DNA of 64,000 nucleotides from assembly GCA_024741835.1 (NCBI GenBank), contig JAENRP010000215.1:1-64000 (forward strand). The letters are read 5' to 3'. Source of the DNA: Diplocarpon mali (taxonomy: Eukaryota; Ascomycota; Leotiomycetes; Helotiales; Drepanopezizaceae). Position 1 is the stretch's first letter; the number at the start of each line of letters is the position of its first letter. The notes beneath the pieces are model-generated. The model was not told the origin of the DNA and searched no databases. It saw only the letters and a list, made by a program, of their open reading frames with translations. The position numbers and the translations under genes were made by a program. Below, in pieces: positions 11,138 to 23,747 of this stretch.

Positions 11138-14100
11138 ATGGCAATAGCATCTGATTCTAATCGAAACACTAAGCCTAAAGACCTTTAACTCTCTTAGAAG
11201 AACTAGCAATAATGGTTTAACGATTTAGAGCTTTACTTTAAGAGCAAAGGTATTAAAATAGCGATTCAAAAGATACTTATTAAATACGCAAGAATAGCCT
11301 CTTATACTCCCTCTACTAATTTGTCTACTTCTACTTTAATAGCTAATATAACTGCTAAGGATTTGCCAGATATATTAAATAAGCTTAGCCTAAGAGCTTT
11401 AGTAGATAATAACTAAGAATCCTAAAGGTAGATTTTAAATATGGAAAAGGAGAAGGAGTATAGGCTAGCCTTAGCTAAATGCAAGCTTAAGATTAATAAA
11501 GGTTTAAGCGATAAAGACTGAGATTTTATTTAAGTTTATAATAATGCGAAGATAAGATAGGATATATTAAAGGTAAAATACTCTTAAACAACTGCCTTTA
11601 ATACCTAATATCTACTATAGTAGATCACTTTATTTTAGTATAGAAAAGATAAAGATAGCAAGGATATAGATATAAATATAGACTCTACCTAGTTTATACT
11701 ATATAAAGTAAGGAGGAGAGTAAGAGCCGCAGATCCTAGGATAGCTATAACTTTTAAGGAAACTTAGCTTTTTAGTTTCCTACTTAATAGCCTTCCTTTT
11801 AAGTTCGCTATTGCGAAACAATCTCTTCTTATCTAACCTAACCTTAAGATTTATAAGAAGATCGACCTCCTTTGAACTATTAAGCAAGACCTTAAAGGAC
11901 GCTCTAAATCGGCAAATGCCGCGTTATAAGGCAATAATAAGCCTAAGAAGAGGAAGGAGCGTAGGATAAGCCCTTAAGCTTATTAGGGATGCTACTTTTA
12001 TAATAGTGCTTATAATATTACTAATTATAAAGTTAGAAGGCAATTGATCGATATAGTTGCTAGCTTTAATATTAAGAAGCAATTAAAGTAGAAGTTAAGA
12101 AGCAAACTGCCCTTATCCTACTAAAGGCTGCAACTACTAAGGAAAGGCAAAGGAAAAGGCTATTTAGCCAAAACTTCAGCAGATACCTCTAATAATAATA
12201 GTAGGTTATTTAAACCTAAATCCACTTCTAATAATTTAGATGATAATTATAATAAAAATGCCTATATCTTAAAAGCCAATCTTTATAAGATCCTTGAATC
12301 CGACTAGTATAATAATACTAGTTATATAGCATATATGATTGACAAACCCTACCTATTTAAAGGCCCGCTTATTAAAATAAAAAGGCGCTCTATTAAGGTT
12401 AGTAGTAGAAGGTTATATATAAACTCGATAGGTATAATAAAGATAAATATCGCTAGCATTTCTTTCCTTTTATAAAATGTTCTCTTTATACTTAGCCTAG
12501 GTATTAATCTTTTATTTAGCCGCAAGATCTATATAGAGTTAAATTATATAGGAGTTTTTAATAATCAATTTATATAGTTTATAAATAATAACTATAAAGT
12601 GATCTTTAAGGCTAAAATTAAAAATAGACTTTATATTATCTTAAAGGTAATATTATAGAAATTGACTCCTAGGCTAGACTTATAAATAGATTCCTTTAAG
12701 GAAAGTGCACTTTCTACCTTAATACAATTAAGTGAGAATAGGAAGAATAGATAGACTCTTAAGCTAGGATTATAAGTAAAATTCGCGAAAATAACTCTTA
12801 AGCTAAGACTATAAGTAGATTGTAAAGTGTCCTTAAAGATAACTCTTAAGCTAGGATTATAAGTGAATTTAGTAAAAATGACTCTTAAGCTAAGACTATA
12901 AGTAGATTTTGCAAATTCGCTAATAATAACTCTTAAGCTAAGATCGCAAGTGAAATTTGCAGAAATAACTCCTAAGCTAGGACTGCAAGTGAAATTCGCA
13001 AATTTATTAAAGACAACTCCTAAGCTAAGACTACAAGTAGATCTTGCGGTTTTATTAAAAACGACTCTTAAGCCAGGCTTACAACTAAAAAATAGCAAAA
13101 CCTTAAACTGCTATTATTAGTCCTTTCTAGCTACTGATAATAAAGCATCGACTGATAATAGGCTACTAAAGCTATTAAAAGCCGAAAGCCTATTAAGGTA
13201 TTAGCTAATATATAAAAGATTCGCATATCTAAGGTTAGAGAAATTAAGGGGCCTATATAAGGTCTTAACTCTAAAACGGAAGATCTAAGTACTAAAGGAT
13301 CGCCTAGTATACCAAATTTGCAAGCTAATAAAACTTTAAAATCAGATGCAAACTAAGCTTAGTCTATAAAAAGATTTAATATTAGCACTAATATCTATTA
13401 ATACTACTAGACTATTTATAACCTTAATTAAAGGAAATAATTGGTTTTCTTAAATAGTAGATAACTCTACTCAATAGATATAGACTATTTGCGCTAAGAC
13501 TAAATCTAAGCTTATAGAAAAGCTAGAAACTTAGAAAGTGATAGAGGAACGCTAGACCTAGTTAAAGCTAATAGCTATTAGGTCTAATAACGCATTAGAG
13601 ATTAAGGCAAAGCTTAACAAATAGGCAAAATAAGGAGTTTGTTATAAACTAACTATAATATATAAAGGTTCCTATTAGAATAGCATTACTAAGCGAAGCA
13701 TTTAGCAAGCAGAGACTAACTATTGCGCTCTACTATAAGATGCTAACCTACTACTAGAATTCTAAGACCTTGCAATTAAGGCAAACGCATACCTATAAAA
13801 TAGAATAGGTAGTAGACTAATAGTTAATAGCATTCGAATATCGCTATATAAGGCATATTTCAGATAGAAACTAAGCCTAGACTATATCCGCGTCTTTAAA
13901 AGCGTCTACTACTCTTATATTAGCCTAAAGTCCTAGCCCGCAGGTATAAAGAGTAAGAAGCTAATAGACTAAGGTAAAGAGTATATATTTATTAAGTATA
14001 TTAAATAGATAATAAAACAATAGATAGTATATACGCTAGATTTAAAGTAAGTAATTATATCCTTAGTAGTTGAGTTTAACAAATCTTAAAATAAGAAGGA

Positions 14101-16180
14101 GCTATCCTTAAAGCTCTATATACCTAGAGATTCGCAAGGTATACTACTTGATAGTAATACTATTAAGCCGAACTAATAACCCCTTTCTCTTAGCTTAGGC
14201 ATATTAAGCGCACCTGCTGATTAACGACCTACTAGTCGCCTAAAGGCCGAATAGACTATTCCTATTATCTGCAAACTGCTTAAAGTATAGAATAACTTCA
14301 ATATCGTCATCCCTTTAATTAAAGTACCTATAGTAAAGGATGTTCCTAAAATAGGTATAAGTAATAATAAGCCTCTACTATTAGAAAGCGGTTCCTTAGA
14401 TAATAAGCCTATAGAACCCATAGCCGAACCTACGCCTTTAAAAAGGAATAAAGACCTAAAACTAAAAGACACCTTAAATGAACGCGAGTCTAAGCGTATC
14501 TAAGCTATAATAGCATATAGGATCTATAAGCTTAAACTCTAATAGAGCTTTAATAAAGATAATGCATTCCTAGCCGCTAAAGGGATAATGAAAATCTCTC
14601 TTCTAAAGACGTATAATAAAGCTATTAACAACCTAGAGAATAGAGTAGTATAAAATAAGGCAATCTAAGAGGAGATAAGCTCTCTTATTGCAAATAGTAT
14701 ATAGATAGAGGAACTGACGCTAAAGGACGTAAACCTAGTATTAATAAAGTAGGTCTTTATAATTAAGATATATGCAGATAGGACCCTAGAATATTATAAG
14801 GCAAGGCTTATAGCTAGGGGCTTCTCTTAATAGTATAGAGAAGACTACTTCAATACATTCGCGCTAATAGTTCGCATAGATACCCTTTGCATATTTATAG
14901 CAATAGTAGCTACTAAGGACCTTAAATGCAAATAGTATAATATTAAAAATGCATTTACTAAAGCAATTATAAAGGAACGGATTTTTCTCTCCCAACCTAA
15001 CGGTATTCCTATACGCGCTAGCCACTCCCTTTATATACTTTGCAATATCTATAAGCTTAAACAATCAGCTTATAATTAGAACCTCTTATACAGCTCTGCT
15101 CTAGTAGAAATGGGATTCGTTTAAAGCCTAGCTGACCCTTATCTATTTACCTATGCTAAGCGTAAAATTAAGTTGCTACTATATATTAACAATATTGCTA
15201 TAGCTGCGAAAATAACCACTTAATTAGATTAGTTCTTTATAATAATTCGGAAACGTTTTAATACTAAGGATTTAAGGGGAATTTATAAGATCCTCAGCAT
15301 CTGCATTATAAGGAACCGCTCCACTTAAGAACTCTAGTTAGATTAAAAGCAGTATATTAAAAAGATCCTAAACCGAATAGGACTCTTTACTTATACTTCT
15401 AACTTTAAGCTAAAGCATACTCTAATCGAAGGAAAGTATAATAAATTAAAGCCTGCTAATAAAAATAAGTAGAAAGGAGATCTGAAGAAGTATTAATAGG
15501 ATATTAGAGCAATTATATATACTATAGTATATATAAGACCAGATATTGCCTTTATTACTAAGCAACTTAGTCAAAACCTAAAGGATCTGACGATTTGATA
15601 TAAGAATATAGTCAAGCGATTTAAAAGGTACCTTCGATCGACAATTATATAAAAGGTGAGATATAGACTAACGAAATATATAAGCGCAAAGCTTAAGGTA
15701 TATACTAATTCCAATTAGGCAAATATAAAAGGTTGGAAAAGTATATTTAGAAGTATAGCAATGCTATATAGTAGACTTATATTATAGGGAAGTAGGAAGT
15801 AGAAATCAGTAGCTACCGCAAGTACTAAGGCCGAATATATATTAATATTATCAAATTGCAAGCAAGGATTATAGATTGCCTAAGTTCTAAAAGATATAGG
15901 TTTTACTAAATATATTAGATAAGATAAGAACTGTATTAATCTTTAAGCAGATAATATAAAGGCGATTGCACTCGCTAAGAATCCACACTTATATAAGCAA
16001 TTGAAATATATTAATATTACCTACTACTTTATCTGCGACCTTATTATAAAGAATAAGTTATTAATCATTTATATCTTAACTAATCGAATAGTAGCAGATG
16101 GATTTATAAAGCCATTAGAGATAGTTATAAAGTTCGAAGCGTTTAAAGATATACTAGGGTTATAGAAGATAGTAAGGGCT
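11138..16180 (+). pseudogene. Copia-1C gag-pol polyprotein, RIP-inactivated
   Basis: The start ATG at 11138 (MAIASDSNRN) is preserved. Domain order and positions parallel Copia-1B: gag to about 12100, protease region about 12290-12550, palindrome array 12665-13086, GAG-pre-integrase/zinc about 13130-13350, integrase to about 14000, RT 14740-15640, RNase H to about 16170. The RT motif reads YINNIA near 15190, so both catalytic Asp of the YVDD box are Asn. Many in-frame TAA/TAG stand at Gln positions. No part is translatable for long. Retrotransposition function is lost. Confidence 0.88.
12665..13086 (+). repeat. Copia-1C array of 9 palindromic units
   Basis: Units begin at 12665, 12755, 12794, 12842, 12881, 12929, 12968, 13016 and 13064. 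Spacings are 90, 39, 48, 39, 48, 39, 48 and 48 bp, identical to Copia-1B. Each unit keeps the ACTC start; the last ends AACT instead of AAGT. Confidence 0.9.
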
Positions 16181-16485
16181 TAATAGGCTTAAGGACGACT
16201 CCTAGGCCTATCCTACGAGTTAGGTCACGTAATCTTATAAAGGAAAGTTTTTAAATCGACTCCTAGGCCTAGACTATAAGTCAAGTCATATAGTCTTATA
16301 AAGGAATATCTTTTAGGAAATTTGACTCCCGGTCCCGCCTTATAAGTAGGATTGGTAATTTTAATAGAGGTTGCTATTAATTAATTGTTTTTAATTTAGA
16401 GAGATACTTAAAAGTTGGATTAGCGCAAAAGGATAGTTATTGTTTTCCTAACTGCAGGTCAATTGGAGTAAGGTTTAAGTAAGGG
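16181..16485 (+). repeat. Copia-1C 3' tail with three palindromic units
   Basis: Units at 16198, 16259 and 16325 (spacings 61 and 66). The third keeps a GC-rich core (CCCGGTCCCGCC). A purine tract, AAGTAAGGG, precedes the 3' LTR. Confidence 0.8.
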
Positions 16486-16680
16486 TATTAAGATAGGTAA
16501 TATAGCTATCACTCTAATGTATTATTATATAACCCTACTGCTTAATCAGTAGGATATTAATACGTATATAGCTATAGGGAAGAAAGGGGTAACCTTCCTT
16601 CCTTAACTCTTACTAATATATCGACTATCAACCTCTAGAAGTTTCCTATACCTACTGCGCCGACTCACTTAAGCTTAATA
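16486..16680 (+). repeat. Copia-1C 3' LTR
   Basis: 195-bp repeat of 10543-10737, starting TATTAAGATAGG and ending GCTTAATA, followed by the ATAAT duplication. Confidence 0.92.
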
Positions 16681-19600
16681 ATAATAGCCTTAAGGGAGAA
16701 ACTATTTGATTCGCTATCTTATTTACCCTTATAATTGATAGGCGATAAATAAACTTCCCTTTCTTAATTATAAGCTTAAGAGCAACTGACATTTTAATCG
16801 ATAGGAAGTTCCTAAAGTACTATAACTTTAAATAGTCCTATAGAAGGGGAAAAAACAGCATCTCTTAGCCTAAGGATATACTTATTATCTCCTACTTTAA
16901 TTAACGCATACTAATCGATCTCTTATAGCTAATAAAACCCTTAATAGCTTAATAAGATATTAATTATCAAGCAGCTATAATAGATGCTAAGGATAAAGAC
17001 TTAAGAATGGCCTAAGCCTAGCTCTTAATACTAATAAGCAAGAACTCGAATCCTACTCCTAGTCCTAGCCTATAAGTGAAAACTGCAAATTTGAATTCCA
17101 CTCCTAGTCCTAGCTTATAAGTGGCCTCTTATAGACTTAAGGATAGCAGTTTCTTTAAAGACTTAAAAAGAGATTTAAACTATATAAAGAAGGCCTTGCT
17201 AAGAGTACTAGACCCTTTGCTCCCTCTCTTAGTAAAAAGGAACGCTACTCTAAAGCTGGCTTACTAGATTAGCCTAATCTTAGCCTTAATAATCGGCGCC
17301 CTCTACTACCACTTTACAACTAAGGTAAGACAAGCTATATAAACTCAAGAACTAGCGCTTAAAGAGTTTATATTCGTAAGCTCTATTTATAATCTAAACT
17401 AAGAAATCAATCGCTAAGAATCGGTTAAGCAAGCTAAAATTAGCTCCCTTAGCCTTAGTTCAATACTATAAGCTAAGTATAAAAGTAATAATAAGCTAAT
17501 AGATTAGAAGCTCCTACCTTAATACGCTAAGTTCAAAAACGTCTTTAGTCACTAGGCCTCTGATCAATTGCCTAAACCCAGGCTAAGAGTAGATTATAAA
17601 ATCGAGCTAATAGGCAAGAACAACTTAACAATCGAACCCCTTTACCACCTTACCGATAAATAACTCTTAGAAGTTAAGAGCTATATTCTTAAGAACCTAT
17701 ATAAAGGATTTATCAAAGCTTCGAGTTCCCCTTAGGCAGCTCTAATCCTCTTTATTAGAAAAGCTAATAGCTCCTTACATTTATACATCGATTACTAGAA
17801 ACTGAACGCCCTAACGAAGAAAGACCCCTACCTAATTCTACTTATTAATAAGATAATAGCACATATATTAAAAGCTTATATTTTTATAAAAATCGATATA
17901 TAATAAGCCTTTTACTATATCTGCATATTAGCTAACGCAAAGGACCTAACTACCTTTCATACGCGTTATAGGACTTATAAATATAAGGTTTTACTATTTA
18001 AGCTAATAAATAGGCCTACTACCTTTCAAAGGTTTATTAATAATATTCTCCTTAATTACCTTAACGATTTCTACTCTACTTACCTAAATAATATTCTAAT
18101 CTACTTAGAAAACTCCCTTAACTATAAGATTCATATTAAGAAGATCTTAGGAATTCTCTAACGCTATAGCCTATAAGTAGATATTAAGAAAAGTAAGTTT
18201 AGGATTATTAAGATTAAATTCCTAGGGTTTATTATCAGAGTTTACGGAATTAAAGTAGACCCTAATAAGGTTTTAGTCATTTAAAAGTAGAAATACGCTA
18301 AGAATATACGCAGCGTATAAAGCTTCTTAAGGTTCTATAACTTCTATCGAAGGTTCATTTAAAGCTATAATTATATCTGCCGACCCTTAATAGCTCTTAT
18401 AGGAAACGTTCCTTTTAATTTTAATAACGCTTATAAGGAAGCTTAGAAAGCTCTGCGCTTAAGCCTTTAAATAACCCTGATCTTATGCTACTATTACCCT
18501 TAGAAGCAGATAAGGCTTAAGACCAACGCCTCTAATAGAGTAGTTGCTAGCATACTCTCCTAACTCTAGGAAGATAAGAACTACTATTCAATTAAGTACT
18601 TCTTAAAGACAATAAATAACGCCGAGCTAAATTACCCTATTTATAATAAGGAGCTCCTAGCGATTTTTAAATCGTTCTACTAATATAAGGCAGAGCTACT
18701 TAAGGCTTAGAAAACAGTATATATATATATAGATCATAAGGCCTTTAAGTACTTTATAACAACTAAGGACTTAATAGCCTAGCAGGCTTACTAGGCGGAG
18801 TTCTTCGCTGATTTCAACTTCCTTATCATATACTAAATAGGCATAACGAATACGCTGGCTAATATACTCTTATATTAAGACTAGGAGCTAACCCCTCTCA
18901 AGGCTAAGAAATGAGCTTTACGCTACCAGTAGCTCTTACCTAACGATAAGCTCTCTATAGAAGTACTTACTACTAAAGGCGATTCCACTCCCGGGCCTGG
19001 CCTACGAGTAATAACCGTGCCAATCGCGCCAATAGAGGCACCTGCCGACCTAACGTTTAAGGTTAAGTACAATATAGCAAACTACTATATTATCGACGAA
19101 GTCATTCAAGCTAATAAGACCTCCCTTAAGCTATAGAAGTTCTGAGATAAGGCGTAGAGCCATAGCCTCGACTACGAACTCAGCTAAGGCAAACTCTTCT
19201 TCTAAGGTAGACTTATTATACTATCTCAACCTCCCGAACTGCAAATAGCCCTAATTTATTATATATACAAGTAACCTTGCGTCGCATACGCTAGAATTAG
19301 GAAAATAAGACTTCTAATAGGAAGAAAATACTACTGGAAAAGCCTTAGTAGCGACGTTAGCACTTATATTTAAAACTATAGTTGTTTAAGAATAAAAGCT
19401 TATTATAATAAGACCCCCGGTTTCCTATAACCCTTGCTAATTCTTAAACGAGCTTACTAACACTTAATAATAGATTTCATAGAGCTTCCGCTTAACAAAC
19501 TTAGCTACGACTTTATACTAGTAATAATAGACCAATTATTAAAGAAGGCAGTATCGATCCTATACTATAAGACGGTTAACGTAAAAGGCCTTATAGAATT

Positions 19601-20666
19601 GTTTTTAATTTACTAGATATGCCATTTTAGTATGCTCAACTCAATTCTATTAGATAGAGGCGCTTAATTCGTCTCTGCCTTTTAGAAAGAACTCTATCAG
19701 ATACTAGGTATAAAAGTCAAGCTAACTATAGCCTATAACCTTAATATTAATAGTTAAACTAAGATTATAAACTAGTACTTAAAACAACGCCTTAGACCGT
19801 TCTACTTATATTACTAAGACAATTGGAGTCGTCTCTTGCCTTTAATAGATATTGCCTAATTGACCTTGCTTTATAAATCGCTAGGGCAAATTTCCCTTTT
19901 CTAAGTGCTAAACGGCTATAAAGCTTGCTCCTCTTAGAATTTAATTAACCTAAAGCCTTTATAGACAGCAACTAAGAAAGTAAATCGTAAAACGGCGCTC
20001 TATATAGCTACTAGAGTTTAAAAAGTAGTCCAATTCGCTCAATCATCTCTTTAAGCACAATAGGCTAAAATGAAATGGCTCGCAGACCTCTACCACCAGC
20101 CAGTTGATTAGACTATAGGAGATAATATACTAATTAGTATTAAAAACTAAAAGCTCGATCGGCCGAGCCGGAAGCTCTCCGATAAGTGGTACGGCCTAGT
20201 AAAAGTATTAGAAAAGCTAGGAGAAAGCTAAAAGCTACAATTGCCTAATTCGCTCCATTCGATCTACCCTATTTTCCACTCGCACTTATTGCGTAAATAT
20301 ATTCCCAACCCCCTACTAGGATAGGTTCGGGAACCTCCTGCCCTAATTAAAGTACTACCAAAATAGGAGGAGTGGGAAATAAAAGCAATAATTAGATCTC
20401 GTATTTAAGCTCAAAAGCTCGAATATTAGATTAAGTAGAAAGGAGCTAATAAAGACCTTGAATAGTACCTATACTCTAACGCTATAATAGCGCTGCATAC
20501 TATTTGAGATTTCCATCTAAAAAACATTTAAGCTAAAAGGCCACTAAGGGCGCTATTAAGCTGGCTTAGGTTATATAATAATAGTATTAACGATTATAAG
20601 GACCTAAAGGATAATACGCCTATGGATATAACTGCGCAGGCGCAGTTTTTCAAAAGGGGGGGGTAG
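16681..20666 (+). pseudogene. Gypsy-1a pol: protease, RT, RNase H, integrase, chromodomain
   Basis: Continues the gag frame after Copia-1C. Protease remnant about 16690-16850. A membrane-like hydrophobic stretch near 17250-17310 is followed by RT from about 17590 (Asp motif KIDIQ, then FLGF). The catalytic box at 18081-18092 reads YLNN; the same site in Gypsy-1b (42438-42449, minus) is YLDD. RNase H is about 18480-18800 (TNAS). The integrase core at about 19440-19900 includes IDFIELPL. A chromodomain-like tail (WEIKAIIRSR) lies at about 20365-20520. The frame ends FFKRGG-stop at 20664. Palindromic units lie in frame at 17055, 17100 and 18987. Numerous TAA/TAG. Confidence 0.88.
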
Positions 20667-20921
20667 TATTACAGCCGTATTACGTATACGGTTATATCAC
20701 GTATTAGTCAGGTGTACGAAGTCAGGTGCCCGCTAAGGTAGCAAGGTGGCTAGATTACGTATACGCTAGTAAAGCACCTGTACTTATTCTAAAGGAGCTC
20801 TACTAGAGACTCTCTCTTCTTCTTTATCTTTTCTTCTTAATTATATAGCGTACCTCTTGAGGTAATACAGTCAGCGTCATTCGATTCTCGCCTTCTGTAC
20901 GCTCGAGAGCAAGTCGTAACA
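20667..20921 (+). repeat. Gypsy-1a 3' LTR
   Basis: 255-bp repeat of 7716-7970, TATTACAGCC to GTCGTAACA. The 3' end keeps the ancestral CA. It is preceded by the purine tract and followed by the ATTTC duplication. Confidence 0.92.
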
Positions 20922-23747
20922 ATTTCAAATAGAAACTAAGCCTAGACTATATCTGCGTCTTTAAAAGCGTCTGCTACTCCTATATTAGCCCGAAGTCCTA
21001 GCCTGCGAATATAAAGAGTAAAAAGCTAATAGACTAAGGTAGAAAGTATATATTTATTAAGTATATTAAATAGATAATAAAGCAATAGATAGTATATATG
21101 CTAAATCTAAGGCAAGTAATCATATCTTTAATAGTTGAGTTTAACGAATCTTAAAATAGGAAGGAGCTATCCTTAAAGCTCTATATACCTAAAGATTCGC
21201 AAGGTATACCACTTAATAGTAATACTATTAAGCCGAACTAATAACCCCTTTTTCTTAGCTTAAGTATATCAAGCGCACCCGCTGATCGACGACCAGCTGA
21301 TTATCCAAAGGCCAAATAGACTATTCCTATTGTCCGCGAACTACCTAAAGTATAGAATAACTTTAATATTATTATCCCTTTAGTTAAAGCACCTATAGTA
21401 AAGGATATTCCCAAAATAAGTATAAGTAATAATAAGCCTTTACTATTAGAAAGCAGTTCCTTAAATAATAAGCTTATAGAACCTATAGCCGAACCTATAT
21501 CCTTAAAGAGGAATAGAGACCTAGAACCAAAAGACACCTTAGACGAACGCGAGTCTAAGCGTATTTAAGCTATAATAGCGCATAGGATCTATAAGCTTAA
21601 ACTTTAATAGAGCTTTAATAAAGATAATACGTTCTTAGCCGCTAGGGGGATAATGAAAATCTCTTTTCTAAAGATATATAATAAAGCTATTAACGATCTA
21701 GAGAATAGAGTAATATAAAGTAAGGTAATCTAAAAGGAGATAAGCTCTTTTATTGCAAATGGTATATAAATAGAGGAACCGACGCTAAAGGACGTGAACC
21801 TAGTATTAATAAAGTGGGTCTTTATAATTAAGATATATGCAAATGGAACCCTAGAGCGTTATAAGGTAAGGCTTATAGCTAAGGGCTTCTTCTAATAGTA
21901 TAAAGAAGACTACTTTAACACATTCGCACTAATAGTTCGCATAGATACCCTTTGCATATTTATAGCAATAGTAGCCGCTAAGGACCTTAAATGCAAATAG
22001 TATAATATTAAAAATGCATTTACTAAAGCGATTATAAAAGAACGGATTTTTCTCTTCCGACCTAATAGTATTCCTATACGCGCTGGCCACTCTCTTTATA
22101 TACTCTATAGTATCTATAGACTTAAATAATCAGCCTATAATTAGAACCTCTTATATAGCTCTACTTTAGTAGAAATAGGATTCGTTTAAAGCCTAGCTAA
22201 CCCTTGTCTTTTTACCTATGCTAAGCGTAGAATTAAGTTACTCCTATATATTAATAATATTACTATAGCTATAAAAACAACCACTTAATTAGATTAGTTC
22301 TTTATAACAATTTAGAAACGTTTTAATACTAAGGATCTAAAGGGAATTTATAAGATCCTTAGTATCTATATTATAAAGAACCGCTTTACTCGAGAACTCT
22401 AATTAGATTAAGAGCAGTATATTAAAAAGATCCTAGATCAAATAGGACTTTCTACTTATACTCTTAACTTTAAGCTAAAGCGTACTCCAATCGAAGGAAA
22501 GTATAATAAGTTAAAGCCTACTAATAAAAATAAGCAAAGAGGAGATTTAAAGAAGTACTAATAGGATATTAAAGCGATTATATATACTATAGTATATATA
22601 AGACCAGATATCGCCTTTATTATTAAGCAACTTAATCAGAACTTAAAGGATCTAACGATTTAATATAAGAATGTAGTCAAGCGACTTAGAAGGTACCTTC
22701 GATCGATAATCATATAAAAGGTAAGATACAGACTAACGAAATATATAAGCGCAAAGCTTAAAGTATATACTGATTCTAACTAGGCAAATATAAAAGGTTG
22801 GAAAAGTATATCTGAAAGTATAGCAATACTATATAGTAGACCTATATCGTAAGGAAGTAGGAAGCAGAAATCAATAGCTACCGCAAGCACTAAGGCCGAA
22901 TATATATTAATATTATCAAATTGCAAGCAAGGATTATAAATCGCCTAAGTCCTAAAAGATATAGGTTTTACTAAGTATATTAAATGAAATAGGAACTATA
23001 TTAATCTCTAAGCAGATAATATAAAGGCAATTGTACTTATAAAGAATCCACACTTATATAAGCGATCGAAATATATTAATATTACCTACTACTTTATCTA
23101 TAACCTTATTATAAAGAATAAGTTATTAATCACCTATATCCTAACCGATCGAATAGTAATAAATAGATTTATAAAGCTACTAAAGATAGTTACAAAGTTC
23201 AAAGCATTTAAAGATATACTAGGATTATAAAAGATAATAGGAGCTTAATAGGCTTAAGGACGACTCCTGGGCCCGCCCTGCGAGTTAGGTCATATAGTCT
23301 TATAAAGTAAAGTTTTTTTTTAAATTAACTCCTAGGCCTAGACCGCGAATCAAGTCATATAGTCTTATAAAGGAACGCTTTTAAAAATTTAACTCCTAGT
23401 CCCGCCTTATAAGTAGGATTAGTAATTTCAATAGAGGTTGCTATTAATTGATTGTTTTTAATTTAAAGAGATACTTAAGAGTTGGATTAGCGCAAAAGGA
23501 TAATTGTTATTTTCCTAACTACAGGTTAATCGGAGTAAGGTCTAAGTAAAGGTATTAAGATAAGTAATACAGCTATCACTCTAATATATTATCATATAAC
23601 CCTACTACTTAATCAGTAGGATATTAATATATATATAGCTATAAGGAAAAAGGGGGTAACCTTCCTTCTTTAACTCTTACTAATATATCGACCATCGACC
23701 TCTAGAAGTTTCCTATACCTACTGCGCCGACTCACTTAAGCTCAATA
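20922..23747 (+). pseudogene. Copia-1A, third segment: integrase end to RNase H, tail and 3' LTR
   Basis: After Gypsy-1a the Copia-1A frame resumes (compare 13857 onward in C). It runs through RT (about 21800-22700, box YINN) and RNase H to a stop near 23250. Three palindromic tail units follow at 23263, 23328 and 23392. The first is one of the best preserved (ACTCCTGGGCCC...CTGCGAGT). The 3' LTR is 23553-23747. Directly after it comes TATAGTATATATAATCG of Copia-1D in reverse, so A is inserted into D; the other side of A lies left of the window. Confidence 0.87.
23553..23747 (+). repeat. Copia-1A 3' LTR
   Basis: 195-bp LTR, TATTAAGATAAG to GCTCAATA. The next bases, TATAG, are the expected duplication, but its partner is outside the window. 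Confidence 0.9.

Larger units (their letters stand above)
10543..16680 (+). mobile_element. Copia-1C, full-length Ty1/copia element inserted in Gypsy-1a
   Basis: Complete 6138-bp copy: LTRs 10543-10737 and 16486-16680, ATAAT duplications on both sides, the half-tRNA primer site after the 5' LTR, leader repeats with ORF 10865-11062, gag-pol from 11138, the palindrome array, and three tail units. The empty site can be read in Gypsy-1b at about 43870-43890 (minus), where the two flanks join without interruption. Its length is within 2 bp of Copia-1B. Confidence 0.93.
7716..20921 (+). mobile_element. Gypsy-1a, full-length Ty3/gypsy chromovirus, split by Copia-1C
   Basis: LTRs of 255 bp at 7716-7970 and 20667-20921 flank about 6.6 kb of internal sequence, interrupted at 10542/16681 by Copia-1C. 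TSD ATTTC lies at 7711-7715 and 20922-20926, and the interrupted Copia-1A sequence rejoins as in C (13857 onward). Order: gag with CCHC knuckle, protease, RT, RNase H, integrase, chromodomain, then the purine tract CAAAAGGGGG at 20651. The element is RIP-mutated. Gypsy-1b (39544-46723, minus) is its less damaged relative and is useful for comparing sites. Confidence 0.92.

Noticed and set aside
17560..17590. A further palindromic unit in Gypsy-1a at about 17570 (CCCAGGCTAAGAGT)
   Set aside because: Only the right half matches and the left ACTC end is missing, also in Gypsy-1b near 42950. Not counted.
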